A DNA stretch of 64,000 bases, from positions 992,001 through 1,056,000 of the forward strand of contig CATNEN010000037.1 in the NCBI GenBank assembly GCA_950097015.1, read 5' to 3'. Source of the DNA: Macrostomum hystrix. Its lineage: Eukaryota > Platyhelminthes > Macrostomidae. The position numbers were made by a program, and so were the translations under genes. Positions 10,635-22,900 of the stretch are shown one piece after another; the stretch's first letter is position 1, and every line of letters starts with the position of its first letter. Below the pieces are notes generated by a model, which did not search any database, had not been told where the DNA came from, and saw only the letters and a program-made list of their open reading frames with translations.

Positions 10635-13600
10635 TCAACGAGACGCTTGACTCCTGACTAGCTGGCCATTGCAGCGCACTGCAGTCATGCACCTGATCAA
10701 CTGATCAGATAATGAGCCAGTTTGCATGCGAATCGCGTCCCTACTGATGCGTAGCAGACGCTGCAGTCCAGAGCTGAAAGTCGGCGCCGGTGTGTTATAC
10801 CTGACAAATGCGTTGCTCAGGTGTTTCTCGTATAAGAACACACTGTCAGCCAGGCCGTCCCGCTGAGCGTCGGGCGCGTCAACCCACTCGGACACCAGTT
10901 CCATGGCCTTATCGGCCGAAGTTTTAAACTGGCCAGCTGACCCGGAAGACCCGCGAGACTGCTGCTGCATCAGGCCCAGAAAGAAGGCCAGCCGGCTCTT
11001 ATCCTCGGAGGCGTTGGGATCGGCATTGTTCTGACCGGATGCGCCGGCGCTGCTGCATTTGTTGTCGTCCTCAATCAGGCTGGCCAAGCTCTGCATCATG
11101 AGATGTCGCAAATTCTCTGCTTTGCCGTCATCTGACAGCTTCCTTAGCCAGGCCAGACGAAATCTCGGATTAAATGCCGCACCAAGAAGGCAGTCCCGAT
11201 CGTCGAACACAGCTTGGAATCTGGTCGCTACGCCGGCTTCCATTGCGTTGGCCAGAGCTGCGCAGTAGCGCATTCGTTCCAATTGGATAGATTTCAAAGC
11301 GACAATAGTAGCAGAGATTGTTGGCAATAGGATGCCAAAGTAGGCCTCTCTCTCATCCTCAAGAATGTCTATGGCTAAAGCGATCGGCTTCATAACGCGC
11401 TCGAACTCGTCAAGAAATTCGACGTCCTCCGATTGAAAAGTTGGCAATCCGAGCTTCGACGCTTGCAAAGTGATATAATTCAAGGCCTCTATAATTGAAA
11501 CAGTCTTTGCACCGAACTGTGGCTTCAATAGCCTGCTTAACTGGCACAGACTACTGTACACAGATGTCCAGCTTCTGTTATTTGGCAGGCACATCTTCTG
11601 ACCGTTTAACAGCGCCTTAATAGATTTAGCCGCTGCCGAGCTCCTACGCAGGAGACTCCAGAATGCCTGAGCTTTGACCACAGTACGAATGTACTGCGAT
11701 CGAAAACTGTCAATAGCCTGATCGCCTCCGCTATCCAACAACAGCTTCTGCAGATCGGCGGTGGCCACCAGGTGGAGGGTGTGCGAGGCGCAGCGCATCC
11801 GCGGCGGCAGACAGTCGACATCAGGCTCGCTGGCCAGCAGCTCGGTTAGGGCCACAGGAGCGGACGTTGCGAAGCCCGTGGCTTCGACTTCCAGATCCTC
11901 AAACTCCGGCTGTTCCTCGTCCCCTTCAAACGCAGCCGAATCGCTGGAATCTTCGTTGTCGTCGGCATAGTCGTCGAGATTATCAAATTGGCGTCGTCTG
12001 CCAGCTGTTGAAGTTGAAGTAGAAGAAGTACCGGCCGCCAACTCTTGGCAGCAATGTCCGACGAGGGCGGCTGTCTCGGAGTCGTGGCCAGACAGCGGCA
12101 GCAGGAAGGCAGGGTCGAAGACCGCACGAGAGCAGTCTCCCAAATCCTGAGGCGAAAGTTAATTAGCTGATTGAGACAAATTTTTACTAATTTGCGTCCA
12201 GACCGCTATCCACTTCACTGTGTCTGGTAGCAGACCGCTATCCACTTCACTGTGTCTGGTAGCAGACCGCTATCCACTTCACTGTGTCTGGTAGCAGACC
12301 GCTATCCACTTCACTGTGTCTGGTAGCAGACCGCTATCCACTTCACTGTGTCTGGTAGCAGACCGCTATCCACTTCACTGTGTCTGGTAGCAGACCGCTA
12401 TCCACTTCACTGTGTCTGGTAGCAGACCTCTATCCACTTCACTGTGTCTGGTAGCAGACCTCTATCCACTTCACTGTGTCTGGTAGCAGACCTCTATCCA
12501 CTTCACTGTGTCTGGTAGCAGACCTCTATCCACTTCACTGTGTCTGGTAGCAGACCGCTATCCACTTCACTGTGTCTGGTAGCAGACCTCTATCCACTTC
12601 ACTGTGTCTGGTAGCAGACCTCTATCCACTTCACTGTGTCTGGTAGCAGACCTCTATCCACTTCACTGTGTCTGCTAGCAGACCTCTATCCACTTCACTG
12701 TGTCTGGTAGCAGACCTCTATCCACTTCACTGTGTCTGGTAGCAGACCTCTATCCACTTCACTGTGTCTGGTAGCAGACCTCTATCCACTTCACTGTGTC
12801 TGGTAGCAGACCTCTATCCACTTCACTGTGTCTGGTAGCAGACCGCTATCCACTTCACTGTGTCTGGTAGCAGACCTCTATCCACTTCACTGTGTCTGGT
12901 AGCAGACCGCTATCCACTTCACTGTGTCTGGTAGCAGACCTCTATCCACTTCACTGTGTCTGGTAGCAGACCGCTATCCACTTCACTGTGTCTGGTAGCA
13001 GACCTCTATCCACTTCACTGTGTCTGGTAGCAGACCGCTATCCACTTCACTGTGTCTGGTAGCAGACCTCTATCCACTTCACTGTGTCTGGTAGCAGACC
13101 TCTATCCACTTCACTGTGTCTGGTAGCAGAGACCGCTATCCACTTCACTGTGTCTGGTAGCAGACCTCTATCCACTTCACTGTGTCTGGTAGCAGACCTC
13201 TATCCACTTCACTGTGTCTGGTAGCAGACCTCTATCCACTTCACTGTGTCTGGTAGCAGACCTCTATCCACTTCACTGTGTCTGGTAGCAGACCTCTATC
13301 CACTTCACTGTGTCTGGTAGCAGACCGCTATCCACTTCACTGTGTCTGGTAGCAGACCGCTATCCACTTCACTGTGTCTGGTAGCAGACCGCTATCCACT
13401 TCACTGTGTCTGGTAGCAGACCTCTATCCACTTCACTGTGTCTGGTAGCAGACCGCTATCCACTTCACTGTGTCTGGTAGCAGACCGCTATCCACTTCAC
13501 TGTGTCTGGTAAAGTACGAGTATATCAATACAAAACCTAAATTAAAGCTGGGTTTGTTAACCATTTTGGTCTACACAATCCTGTGTACAAAACTCTACAA

Positions 13601-15093
13601 CGCCTTTCCTCACCTTGGCAAAGTTACTGGCGCTATCCGTAACGATGCGCACAACTTTGTCAGCGATGAGAAACTTTTCGTGCACCGCCGTGATAACCTG
13701 AGCCAAGGATTCCGCAGTAAAGCAGCAGCCGCCTTTTAATCGTTCAAAAGTCAGCAAGGCGAAACGGCGCTGACGCGACCTGGCGTCGATCCAGTGCACA
13801 GTCATGCTCAGGTATGTTCTGCTGTGCTGCGTCCAACAGTCCGCCGTGGTGGCAACGTGCGTCACTTGGCTGAGGGTACTGCGAAGGTGAGAAAGGCAGC
13901 AAGCAAGGAAAAATGCTATTCGTGAAAAAAAATTATTTCTCTTTCATTCCATTCGGCCTACTGAGAGTAGCGTGCAAGGCATCGGAGTTACAATTTTTCC
14001 AATTGTAACTCGATTCTGCCGCAGGGCCACATTCATTTGGGGCGCAGCCGCAGTTAGAAGGTTTGGGGGCTTGCTGTGCAATTTTATGCCCTCGAGGGCC
14101 CACCTCCAAGGCACAGTGAAATTGTAGACTGCCTGACACTGCCTGTGTGAGTGTGTGCCTGCGTACAGTATCTGTGTGCGTGTGTGTTCAGGAGTCAGCG
14201 AAATGGGGCAGAATTGCCTCCTCGCTGGCTGCGGGTCTAGTGCCACAAAAGAATGTGCAATGAAATTTTTTTTTATTATGGTTGTTTAAATTTATCTACC
14301 TAATAAGTTCAGCTTCCATTTGTTCGCAATTTTCGACAATCTTTCGACAGAGAGCTTCGCTCGACAAAAGCGCCACGCGTCTATTTAACAGTTGCGACAA
14401 CTGCAAAAACGACTTGTCCTCAACCAGCCGCAGTGGCAGCATATTAGACACAAACAGGTCAACAATGGCTTGATCCACCTGCTCCTGCGAACATGATTCT
14501 TCTTGTGACTCGCCAAACACCGACTGCTGCCAGCTTTTCGAAGAGTCTATTCTACGCTTTTTTAACAGCGAAGATCCCTGCGCAGCTGGCACCGTCTGGG
14601 AAGGCATCTCGCCAGAGGCCGATGTTGATGCCGCCCAGCCGTGCGGATTTGAGGCGGTGGCGGCGGCGGCAGCTACGGCCGACTGAGATTTGCGACCCCG
14701 GTGCGAATTTCTTGACAGAAGCGCCAGAAATGACTCCTGCTCAGGCAGGTGCTTTCTAGCAATGTGACTCTTCAAATTGTTAAACGAAGATTTGTGACAT
14801 CGCAATCTTTTCACAGCCGGGCCGCACAGCATGCACTGATAGGAGAGGTTGCCGCCACTGTCGCCAGACAATAATTGAAAAAATTGGCCAAGGTAGGGCC
14901 AAGGATTGCGCAGCGCAGGCAAATCTTCAGCAAATTCGGCTACTTTCACTTCTTGTTGCAGAGACAGTGCTGGTCCATTGTCTGCGTCAAACTGCATACT
15001 GATAATGCTCTCCTCTGCAGCTTCAGCCTCGACTTCATCTGCCTCTGCTGCCAGTACTTCAGCAGCTGAAGCATCCCATTGGTTAACAGAATC
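10635..15093 (-). CDS. hAT-family transposase-derived gene (BED finger), three coding exons
   Basis: Coding exons 15093-14300, 13878-13614 and 12146-10635 join in frame (phase 2, then phase 0) with donors ag/gtagat and AAG/gtgagg. They give about 824 residues from the Met at 14997; the frame is open up to the acceptor at 15093. Domain order is typical of hAT transposases. A BED zinc finger (CMLC at 55-58, H78/H83) is followed by an RNase-H-like segment with TTADCWT (Asp246) and IVTDSASN (Asp314). Then come an acidic linker, RCASHTLHL (about 439-447) and a C-terminal dimerisation region. The terminal motif, usually SSA..ER.FS, reads FSSGLQRLLR here, so the Glu, thought to be the third catalytic acid, is Gln783. 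Introns carrying a private minisatellite and a promoter-like upstream region suggest a domesticated or immobile copy. No flanking terminal repeats were identified. Confidence 0.85.
12199..13511. repeat. 32-bp minisatellite in hAT-gene intron
   Basis: About 41 copies of a 32-bp unit (core ctatccacttcactgtgtct) fill the intron between the second and third coding exons. The main polymorphism is gaccgc versus gacctc. Copies are nearly identical, implying recent homogenisation. Confidence 0.97.
13935..14243. repeat. Interspersed repeat, copy 1 (inside hAT intron)
   Basis: This is a diverged relative of the sequence at about 19450-19720 in the same orientation. Shared landmarks include atgccctcgaggg, a gtgtgtgagtgtgtg-rich segment, agtcagcgaaatgggg and gaattgcctcctcgct. 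It occupies most of the 420-bp intron between the first two coding exons. The family is not recognised, and no coding potential is supported. Confidence 0.7.
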
Positions 15094-18000
15094 CTGAAAA
15101 ATATAAACATTGCGGTTATTTTAGTGATGTTTTGCAAGGCTTATCGATTTTCATGTGCAATAAATAAAAAGGAAATTACACATTTAAATGTCTACTATGA
15201 TTAGAATGGTAGTGATGATATTCGAACATTTTAGTATGTGGCTAGAGAAATATATATTGTGCTTAAAAAGAAAATTAAATCTTTTTAACTTGACTCGATA
15301 ATTATTGAAATTAAAGTGGGAAAATACCATTGACCAAATACTAAAATGTTATATGAAAAATGGAATAAATAATTATGTCCAAGTTATTTATCAAACTTCT
15401 ATAACTACTTGTAAAGTATGCAATTGTGTATGATAATAAAGTAATTACTTTGTCAATTAAATAGTAGTTCAACTTTTGAAGCATTATATCCATGTCCACC
15501 ATGACTACATCAACATTAGTTATCACTTCTTTACTAACAGAATTAGTAAAAAAGAAGATTTTTTTGTATTAGCTGTGTTGCTAATACAAAAAGCTATTCA
15601 CTACTCTAGTAGTGAATAAAAAATGTACATGTTAGATAAAAAGTTAAGAAAAAAACTAATAATTTTTAAAATAAATTAATATAACAGAAATATAAACATA
15701 TAAGAGATATGCTCATAGGAACATATAGGCTAATATGGGTTATGACACTAGGAATTACTTTGCCATTTCTATTGGATACCACTCAATGTATTTGTGGCTA
15801 CTATATTGTCTTGTAGTTGTCACATTATTAGACAATATATTTAATCCATAAGCTTTGAATAAATAGGCTACATGGTAAAACATTCACCGACCTAATGCAA
15901 TACAAATGGCCCTACCATTTAGCCAATAATATTAAATAATTATATTATATCTATTATTTACATAGTATAACAAGTATAAACTATAATTAGCTGCAAAGTA
16001 CATTCATAAAATATTTTAAGACTTCAAAGATTAAAGTGTCAATCAGCTTCTCTATATATTCAGACACATAAAAAGTGGCTCTATATTTACACCAAAAACC
16101 AAAAAATGATATAAAAAACAGGTTCCTAATAGAAGTGCTTCAAAGACTCCCATTACAATTTACAATAAAAGATGGGCAAAAATGATAATGCAAAGCTAAA
16201 GAGAGATGTCTTTGATATGTGCATGCTATGAAATTTCAGATTTGTTTTAGATAAATTTGTGGCTGACAAGGAAAAATTGGCCTCAAATCAAAACCAGTCT
16301 TAAGTATTCAGTAAAATAAACTGTATTTTACTAGAATTGTTATGCAATATTTTTTCTTTTCATTAAATACTTTATTATAATAAATGTATTTTACATTTGT
16401 TATATTCATGATTTTTTCTACAGTAATATAACAGCTTCAGTAAAATGGTCATGCAACATCAATAAAATATTTTAAGCTTTTTGATCTGCCTTGACTAACA
16501 TTTATTTAATTAATAGCTAATAGTAAAGCTAAGCTGCTTTTATCGCAGAAATATTTGCTAAATTTACAAAATTTTAAAGAATCCTATGATAGGCCTGCAC
16601 AGTGCATTAGCTGTGTTGCTAATACAAACACAGCTGTATTAGTATTGTGAGGGTTCACTTTAAGCTGCTGCTTAAATATTATCTTTTTTCATGTGCACAT
16701 TCACAAAACACTGAGTTATCCGAAACAAATTGTTCTGTATGTTGCTCTTAATGAAAACCGAAATAGTAAAAGAAAAATATTTATATATAACTACACATAA
16801 GGCACGCACAGGGCTTGGAGACACATTAGTTATTAAGTATGTTGGTTTCATAGAAAGCATAAAAGTTAAAAATGTGGTAAAGATGATTCCTTAGTTTTTG
16901 TCTAAGCTTTTTTAATAATATATAAAGAAAGTGTTCCATTGCGTCTTTACTTTTTAGTAGAACTAACTGGAATTTTTTTATTACCTATGTGTTATTCTTT
17001 GTAAACAGCAACAATTTAAACGCTTCCATTTCTAAAATTATGTGAAAATGCCTTTATTGAATAAATATTGTGGTGCACGTAGGTTAATAAGTCACTTACA
17101 ATAATGTTTCTAATGGAAGGTAATGGTAATGATATAAACCTGCAAGAAAATAAACAGAATTGTATTTTTTAAGTAATCATACCGCTTTTTTATAACGTTT
17201 ATAAGTAGTCAATCGCATAATGTTGCAGTTCTTACAATACAACTTTTAAGTTATAAGCAACAATATATACTTAATAGTCCCATCCTATAACATGTGTACG
17301 TAAAGCAAATTTTTGACCAATATTAATGAATAATTAATATTTTGTTGGCATAGCTAGCATTCTTCTTATTGGAAATTTACGAGTTTAAATAATAACTTAG
17401 TATTTTAATTAGAAATATAGCTTCCTAAATTATATCAATATTAGTAGTTTCAGTAGGGGCCAAGCTCTAATATTTTAGAGCTTCGGGCAATGTTATATTT
17501 TTTTACAGTTTTAATATCATTTGCTTGGGCCTATAGCCATTGTGAGGATCATATTTGGATCTGATCCACTTTGGCAACAACATATCTCCATATTTGTAAT
17601 TGCAGGTATATTTGTTAAACCAGTGCTAGTTTGTTTCGCAGTTGCATAAGAATTTATACAATTGTCTTTTTTTAATTCAGCACTTAACATCAGCAAAATG
17701 TTTATTTTAAGTTGCAGTTTTAGTCAGTTTCAGTCAGTTAATTAGTTAAGTCAACTGGTACATATAGTCACCAAATATATATCCCCCTGATTTCACCAAC
17801 CAAAGAATGCACCAACCTATTAACTATCATTTTTGTTTTAGGTAGGCATAATAGTATAATTTTAAGCTTTTTAATAGGTAATTAAAAATATAATAATGAA
17901 ATTGGATAAAGGCATCACTTGAAACTTCTGCTCTTTTTATACTTAAATTTTTTATACAATTATCTTTTAAAAAGAATCAAGTATCAGTGGGTACCTAGTA

Positions 18001-18536
18001 GCAAAAATGCAACTGCACACTAGGTACAAGGTATATGTTTTTATTGCCATAGCTATATTGAAATCATAACTACACCCTGTATCTCATGCTCTTAAGAGCG
18101 TTTCTTAAGGTCATCCTTCATAGCTATCTGTTGCAGGTGTGCAAAGCAGTGGAGAAACAGAAGGCTAATGAGTTTGGTGGCCTTCATCATTTAAGATCTA
18201 GAATCTCAAACCATCAAGAAGATGGTTCAAGCCTGTTTGATCAAGCTTGTTCATGGAATAGCTAATTAGTAAAGCAATATTCTTGCCTGTCTAGGAACAT
18301 CAAATGGCACAGCAGCAACAAAAACTGAAGCTTTAGTTCATTTTCCATCAGATGCTATTGTCATTTTCACAAAATCTATAGTATAAGATAGTATCCTATG
18401 CAATCTAGATGCAATCTAGTTTTATTATCAGTAGTCATGATAAGTTCCTAGTTTCTCTTTTAGGAATTTATCACTTCCAGCAACTGCTGGGTGCCCCAGT
18501 AATTAATACTAATTTAACAGAAGTTTTTGTTCTTAC
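15094..18536. other. 3.4-kb AT-rich stretch, probably a leader intron of the hAT-derived gene
   Basis: Very AT-rich DNA with no open frame over 62 codons and, unusually for this window, no tandem array. It contains two copies of a perfect hairpin, gtattag-ctgtgttg-ctaatac, near 15568 and 16605. The first is followed by a second palindrome, attcactactctagtagtga. It is read as the intron between non-coding exon 18537-18619 and coding exon 15093. Confidence 0.45.
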
Positions 18537-18619
18537 CTTCTTTGGTTTTGTGGTCCTTTTTGTTTGCGGCCAGCTTTGAGTGCTTTGATGCGCTTGGCTT
18601 CTGGTTGTCTTTCAGGTAC
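18537..18619 (-). other. Probable non-coding leader exon 2
   Basis: An 83-bp minus-strand segment is bounded by a good acceptor (gatccag/GTACC) and a strong donor (GAAG/gtaaga). It contains no ATG. Neither open frame through it matches the phase needed to extend the hAT coding exon at 15093, so a 5' UTR role is preferred over coding. Assignment to the hAT gene rests on order and strand only. Confidence 0.4.
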
Positions 18620-18904
18620 CTGGATCGTTTAAAAGCAAGAGAATTTAATTTATTCTCCTTGTCTCGGTTGTGGTTCCACTGGGCCAATAGTAATCAGGGG
18701 TAGTATCTTCCTGATTCTGATTTGTTGTTGATGTCAGTTAAACAATAGTTACTTGTGGAGTGTGTAATATAATCAATGTAGTCACACATCTGTAATTACG
18801 CTTTAATTGTTGGTTTAGTGATTACTCGGAGAGGTTTAACTTAGCTCAAGAAAAGCCTTACTAATTAATAATTAGTTAATTAGGATAATTCAAGGAACTC
18901 TTAC

Positions 18905-18985
18905 CACAAGTCTTGGACCTGTAGTCCAATCCACTCTCAGTTTTCTCTTTTCTGCAAGACTCTGCTCGTCTCGGCGAGACTCTGA
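18905..18985 (-). other. Probable non-coding leader exon 1
   Basis: The segment lies about 30 bp downstream of a minus-strand TATA box and ends at a strong donor, CTTGTG/gtaagag. It contains no ATG. The 5' boundary is only an estimate from the TATA spacing. Confidence 0.4.
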
Positions 18986-19010
18986 ATCTGGGCTCGCTTT
19001 GGAGCTCTTG

Positions 19011-19020
19011 TATTTATATA
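19011..19020 (-). promoter_or_regulatory. TATA box (minus strand)
   Basis: TATATAAATA on the minus strand sits 25-35 bp before the inferred transcription start and about 110 bp before a strong splice donor. It would drive the hAT-derived gene leftwards, divergently from the AP-1 gene. This is inferred from motif and position. Confidence 0.45.
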
Positions 19021-19449
19021 GAATCAGACCCTCCCGGGTTCGATGAGTGCGTTTAAAGTACAGGTGTAAAAATAGTGTCAAAAAGTCTGGGTCAACACTT
19101 GACAACTTGAGAGGTTAGATTTTTTTACAACTAAACTAGTAGAAGCGCAAAAAGATGGATTATCGCTTTCTTGACCTTTTGATTGATTTTGGGTAACATG
19201 ATTGGTGGGATCGCTGGTTGCTTATGACATAAAAATTGATTGGATACTATTAATAGTAGTCACATGATTTTTGATTGATTCGATTCTCCTTTTTTGGTAA
19301 AATGAATCACATGCTGTACTTGTATGTTTTCTAGTTCGCATTTTCTAAAAATACTACTAAGCGGATGAGTAGAGTAGCACATGATTGATGAGTTAGCGCA
19401 TGATTGGTTAAAATAAATAGTGCCGTAATTCTGCACTCTACAGTCACCT

Positions 19450-19720
19450 GTCAGAATTGGCTTGCAGCTCTGACATTCTAAGATGCCACTTCTGGTCCAA
19501 GGGACCAAGGTCGCTGAGCTCGATTTTGCTGCGAGGACACATCAATGTGGGGGACAGCCACAGAGAAGAGGCTTGGTGGCTTGTCATGCAATTTACGCCC
19601 TCGAGAGCCAACCTGGTTAACGATGAGAAAGCCAGTGTAGATGTACACACTGTGTGTGAGTGTGTGCTCAGAAGTCAGCAAATAGGGTAGAATTGCCTCC
19701 TCGCTTTCTCCAGGTCTAAA
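19450..19720. repeat. Interspersed repeat, copy 2
   Basis: Homologous to 13935-14243: shared segments include acgccctcgaga, gtgtgtgagtgtgtgctcag, agtcagcaaatagggt and gaattgcctcctcgct. It lies between the TATA box and the first AP-1 exon. Family unknown. Confidence 0.7.
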
Positions 19721-19903
19721 TGATGTGCCCGTCAGCATTCCTGCAATTATTTTTATGTTAGAGTTCGAATTATTACTAATATTGAGTCATGAGCCAGCGG
19801 CATTTTTATATACAGATCTAGGAAACAATTCCAGAATTTATTTCCTGCGTAATTTAGAACAGGTATTATCAACACAATATAACGTAGTGTCTTATCTTTG
19901 CAG

Positions 19904-22900
19904 AAGGGGATAATTGCTCCAACGCCTAAGCGGCTGCGCGATCTGATCCGCGAGATCCGGTCGGCCCGCACGGCAGCCGAGGAGCGGGCCGTGGTGAATC
20001 GCGAATGCGCCCAGATACGAGACAGTTTTCGCGAGGAGGACAACACTTATAGGTGTCGCAATGTGGCTAAATTGCTCTATATTCACATGCTGGGCTATCC
20101 GGCCCACTTTGGCCAGATGGAGTGCCTCAAGCTGGTAGCGTCACCAAAGTTCACAGATAAGCGCATTGGCTATCTTGGCGCCATGCTTCTATTGGACGAG
20201 CGCACCGACGTTCACCTATTAGTGACTAACTCGGTCAAGAATGATATGAACCACAGCACCCAGTACATTGTGAGCTTGGCCCTGTCCACCCTAGGCAGCA
20301 TCTGCAGCGCCGAGATGAGTCGCGATTTAGCCGGCGAAGTTGAACGATTAGTAAAGTCTAGCAATGCTTACATACGCAAGAAGGCCACTTTGTGCGCTTT
20401 AAGGATCATTCAGAAAATACCAGACCTAATGGAGGTTTACATCCCTTGCGCTAGATCGCTGCTAAACGAGAAGAACCATGGTGGGTTTTAGTATTTATTA
20501 TTTCTCTAGAGCAAAGAAATGTGTTACTTTTAGTTGAGATTGTTTTTCTGTCAGTTAGCGGTGTAAATTTGAAGTTGATGTGATTGGTTGTACATTTGAG
20601 TTATACATTTAGTGTGCGGAGGTTGTGTAACAGTGAGTGTACATTTAGTGTGTGGAGGTTGTCTATCAGTGATAGTACATTTAGTGTGAGGAGGTTGTTT
20701 AACAGTAGTGTATATATAGTGTGAGTACTATATTAACAGTGGGTGTACATTTAGTGTGAGGAGTTTGTTTACCAGTGAGTGAACATTTAGTGTGACGTGG
20801 TTGATTAGCAGTGAGTGTGCATTTAGTGTGACGTGGTTGGTTAGCAGTGAGTGTTTTTTTAGTGTGACGTGGTTGGTTAGCAGTGAGTGTGCATTTAGTG
20901 TGACGTGGTTGGTTAGCAGTGAGTGTGCATTTAGTGTGACGTGGTTGGTTAGCAGTGAGTGTGCATTTAGTGTGACGTGGTTGGTTAGCAGTGAGTGTGC
21001 ATTTAGTGTGACGTGGTTGGTTAGCAGTGAGTGTGCATTTAGTGTGACGTGGTTGGTTAGCAGGTTAGCAGTGGGTGTACATTTAGTGTGAGGAGGTTGT
21101 TTACCAGTGAGTGAACATTTAGTGTGACGTGGTTGGTTAGCAGTGAGTGTTTTTTTAGTGTGACGTGGTTGGTTAGCAGTGAGTGTTTTTTTAGTGTGAC
21201 GTGGTTGGTTAGCAGTGAGTGTACATTTAGTGTGACGTTGTTGGTTAGCAGTGAGTGTACATTTAGTGTGCGGAGGTTGTGTAACAGTGAGTGTACATTT
21301 AGTGTGTGGAGGTTGTCTATCAGTGATAGTACATTTAGTGTGAGGAGGTTGTTTAACAGTAGTGTATATATAGTGTGAGTACTATATTAACAGTGGGTGT
21401 ACATTTAGTGTGAGGAGTTTGTTTACCAGTAAGTGAACATTTAGTGTGACGTGGTTGATTAGCAGTGAGTGTGCATTTAGTGTGACGTGGTTGGTTAGCA
21501 GTGAGTGTTTTTTTAGTGTGACGTGGTTGGTTAGCAGTGAGTGTTTTTTTAGTGTGACGTGGTTGGTTAGCAGTGAGTGTGCATTTAGTGTGACGTGGTT
21601 GGTTAGCAGTGAGTGTGCATTTAGTGTGACGTGGTTGGTTAGCAGTGAGTGTGCATTTAGTGTGACGTGGTTGGTTAGCAGTGAGTGTGCATTTAGTGTG
21701 ACGTGGTTGGTTAGCAGGTTAGCAGTGGGTGTACATTTAGTGTGAGGAGGTTGTTTACCAGTGAGTGAACATTTAGTGTGACGTGGTTGGTTAGCAGTGA
21801 CTGTTTTTTTAGTGTGACGTGGTTGGTTAGCAGTGAGTGTTTTTTTAGTGTGACGTGGTTGGTTAGCAGTGAGTGTACATTTAGTGTGACGTTGTTGGTT
21901 AGCAGTGAGTGTACATTTAGTGTGCGGAGGTTGTGTAACAGTGAGTGTACATTTAGTATGCGGAGGTTGTGTAACAGTGAGTGTACATTTAGTGTGCGGA
22001 GGTTGTGTAACAGTGAGTGTACATTTAGTGTGCGGAGGTTGTGTAACAGTGAGTGTACATTTAGTATGCGGAGGTTGTGTAACAGTGAGTGTACATTTAG
22101 TGTGCGGAGGTTGTGTAACTGTGAGTGTACATTTAGTGTGCGGAGGTTGTGTAACAGTGAGTGTACATTTAGTGTGCGGAGGTTGTGTAACAGTGAGTGT
22201 ACATTTAGTATGCGGAGGTTGTGTAGCAGTGAGTGTACATTTAGTATGCGGAGGTTGTGTAACAGTGAGTGTACATTTAGTGTGCGGAGGTTGTGTAACA
22301 GTGAGTGTACATTTAGTGTGCGGAGGTTGTGTAACAGTGAGTGTACATTTAGTGTGCGGATGTTGTGTAACAGTGAGTGTACATTTAGTGTGCGGAGGTT
22401 GTGTAACAGTGGGTGTAAATTGATTGACGTGTACTTTTCTGGCAGTTTTTTGGTTGGCTTTTTGAAAATAGCTGTATAAATAAAACTATTTTTCAAAAAT
22501 GAGAATGTATATTTCTCAGTTATCGTAATTACAAACTGCTCAAATTTCAGGCGTTCTACTCACAGCTGTGTGCCTCATCTCGCAAATGTGCATTCTCAGT
22601 GTGGACACTCTGAACCACTTCAGAAGGGTGAGTGTCGGATAGATCATTGCTAGACACGCCTTTAATAAGCAGTTTTCCCTTTAGTACCCATGTTGTTTAA
22701 TGAATATTAGTCTAGACTCTGATTAATTTTTTTATAAATCGATGTGGAAATGTACGTTCTGCTCGCCTGATATGCAAAGGTTTTGGATTACTATCTATTA
22801 GCTAGTTTTAGTAAAACAACTTACTGCACATACATACTCCAATAATTATACGAGCTATTGTCTTAACTCTTAGTGCGCAACCTTTCTTGTTAATTAACTT

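Noticed and set aside
18537-18985. Leader exons considered as coding upstream exons of the hAT protein
   Set aside because: Neither open phase of the 83-bp exon matches the frame required at 15093, and no ATG is present; a 5' UTR role fits better.
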